A stretch of 5,984 nucleotides of DNA from Pediococcus sp. (GTDB lineage Bacteria > Bacillota > Bacilli > Lactobacillales > Lactobacillaceae). Location of the stretch: assembly GCA_022712335.1 (NCBI GenBank), contig JALAGR010000018.1:1-5984 (forward strand), given 5' to 3'. The notes under the pieces are model-generated. The model had not been told where the DNA came from, did no database searches, and saw only the letters and a program-made list of their open reading frames with translations. Made by a program: the position numbers and the translations under genes. This document shows positions 5,237 to 5,984 of the stretch, one piece after another; within the stretch, counting starts at the first letter, position 1; every line of letters begins with the position of its first letter.

Positions 5237-5893
5237 ATGGTTGAAAACAAAAAAATTATTATAGATGAGCAATATCAGAATCAACGGTACGTTTATCGTT
5301 TTTTCAAGCGAACACTAGATGTTGTAGCTAGTGGAATCGGTTTAATTATATTATCCCCAGTCTTTTTAATTGTAAGTTTAGCCATAAAGGCCGAGGATCC
5401 CAAAGGACCAATCTTTTACTCACAGGTAAGATTGGGCAAAGGTCAACGGCCTTTTAAAATGTACAAATTTAGATCAATGGTTGTTGATGCAGATAAAAAG
5501 TTGGAAAAACTCTTAAAAGAAAATGAAGTTAAAGGTGCTATGTTTAAAATGAAGGAAGATCCTCGTATTACAAGAGTAGGAAAGTTCATTCGTAAGCATA
5601 GTTTAGATGAATTACCACAATTGTGGAATGTTTTAGCAGGAGATATGACCCTGGTAGGACCTCGTCCTCCGTTGGAACGTGAAGTTGAAAATTATTCTGA
5701 ACATGATGTTCAACGTTTAATTGTTAAACCAGGTTGTACAGGATTATGGCAAGTTACAGAGCGAAATGATGTTGATTTTAGAGGCATGGTAGAGTTGGAT
5801 TTAAGATATATTCAGAATAGTAATTTGTGGTTTGATATCACTATTTTAATTAAAACCGTTGCAATAATTTTTAAACCGAATGGAGCATATTAG
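5237..5893 (+). CDS. priming sugar transferase (undecaprenyl-phosphate sugar-1-phosphate transferase)
   Basis: A 218-residue monotopic phosphoglycosyl transferase of the bacterial sugar transferase family (the catalytic domain shared by PglC, WcaJ and WbaP). It moves a sugar-1-phosphate from a nucleotide sugar to undecaprenyl phosphate on the inner membrane face, the first committed step of repeat-unit assembly. Visible motifs: 'FFKRTLDVV' (22-30) leading into the re-entrant hydrophobic segment (about 27-50); 'KMYKFRSM' (74-81); the catalytic Asp124-Glu125 dyad in 'SLDELPQLWNV'; 'LVGPRPPL' (139-146); and 'KPGCTGLWQV' (164-173). It is the short form, without the N-terminal four-helix and CoA-binding-like region of WcaJ/WbaP. 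Whether glucose, galactose or another sugar is used cannot be read from the sequence. A 5-residue longer product from ATG 5225 is possible. Confidence 0.93.
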   Translation: MVENKKIIIDEQYQNQRYVYRFFKRTLDVVASGIGLIILSPVFLIVSLAIKAEDPKGPIFYSQVRLGKGQRPFKMYKFRSMVVDADKKLEKLLKENEVKGAMFKMKEDPRITRVGKFIRKHSLDELPQLWNVLAGDMTLVGPRPPLEREVENYSEHDVQRLIVKPGCTGLWQVTERNDVDFRGMVELDLRYIQNSNLWFDITILIKTVAIIFKPNGAY

Positions 5894-5895
5894 TT

Positions 5896-5984
5896 ATGAT
5901 TGTTATGCACGTTGCTGAATACGCATCAGGGGGGGTTGCGACATATCTTAAAAATTTAATTGATGAACAATCTAAAAACAGTAA
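5896..5984 (+). CDS. glycosyltransferase, probable GT4 family, N-terminal fragment (runs off the right edge)
   Basis: The frame from ATG 5896 is open to the end of the window. The 29 complete codons begin Met-Ile-Val-Met-His-Val-Ala-Glu-Tyr and include 'SGGVATYLKNLI'. This matches the start of GT-B fold GT4 glycosyltransferases, where the first beta strand is followed by a Gly-Gly loop and a helix. GGAG at 5882-5885 lies 10 bases before 5896; ATG 5905 is a weaker alternative. It starts 2 bases after the primer transferase stop, so it is probably the next enzyme of repeat-unit assembly. A run of seven G (5929-5935) encodes part of the Ser-Gly-Gly-Val stretch. Donor and acceptor sugars are unknown. 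Confidence 0.75.
   Translation, partial: MIVMHVAEYASGGVATYLKNLIDEQSKNS

Overview
The window looks like a chromosomal segment of a low-to-moderate GC member of the Lactobacillales, probably a lactobacillus. The reasons are the purine-rich Shine-Dalgarno sites, the split Wzz/tyrosine kinase/PHP phosphatase module of Gram-positive bacteria, and the style of the RecQ and the class C-like serine hydrolase-fold protein. No rRNA, tRNA, CRISPR array or insertion sequence is visible, and the species cannot be fixed from the sequence alone. All genes lie on the + strand.

Positions 1-825: the 3' part of recQ (zinc-binding, RQC and HRDC regions), ending in a strong intrinsic terminator whose stem includes the recQ stop codon. 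Positions 824-1625: a single-gene unit with its own promoter, a TTG-started membrane-anchored matrixin-type zinc metalloprotease, and its own terminator.

Positions 1626-5984: the head of an exopolysaccharide or capsule (eps/cps) operon that runs off the right edge. A regulatory stretch of about 138 bp carries three helically phased TTACA repeats that match a WalR(YycF)-type box on the opposite strand, a 7-bp inverted repeat and candidate promoters. The genes then follow with gaps of 2 to 15 bases: a membrane-anchored serine hydrolase-fold protein; a Wzz/CpsC-type chain-length and kinase-activator protein; a CpsD-type tyrosine autokinase with a C-terminal tyrosine cluster; a CpsB-type PHP-family tyrosine phosphatase; a short phosphoglycosyl transferase that primes undecaprenyl phosphate; and the first 29 codons of a GT4-like glycosyltransferase.

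As a working model, the phosphoglycosyl transferase starts the repeat unit on the lipid carrier and downstream glycosyltransferases extend it. The Wzz, kinase and phosphatase set controls polymerisation and export through reversible tyrosine phosphorylation. The most unusual element is the first gene of the operon. It keeps the scaffold motifs of the beta-lactamase/PBP4-type hydrolases, but all three catalytic motifs appear replaced, so it is probably a pseudoenzyme sitting where many lactic acid bacterial eps operons have a LytR-CpsA-Psr gene. The rest of the window is a recognisable eps locus; I do not see a wholly new system.
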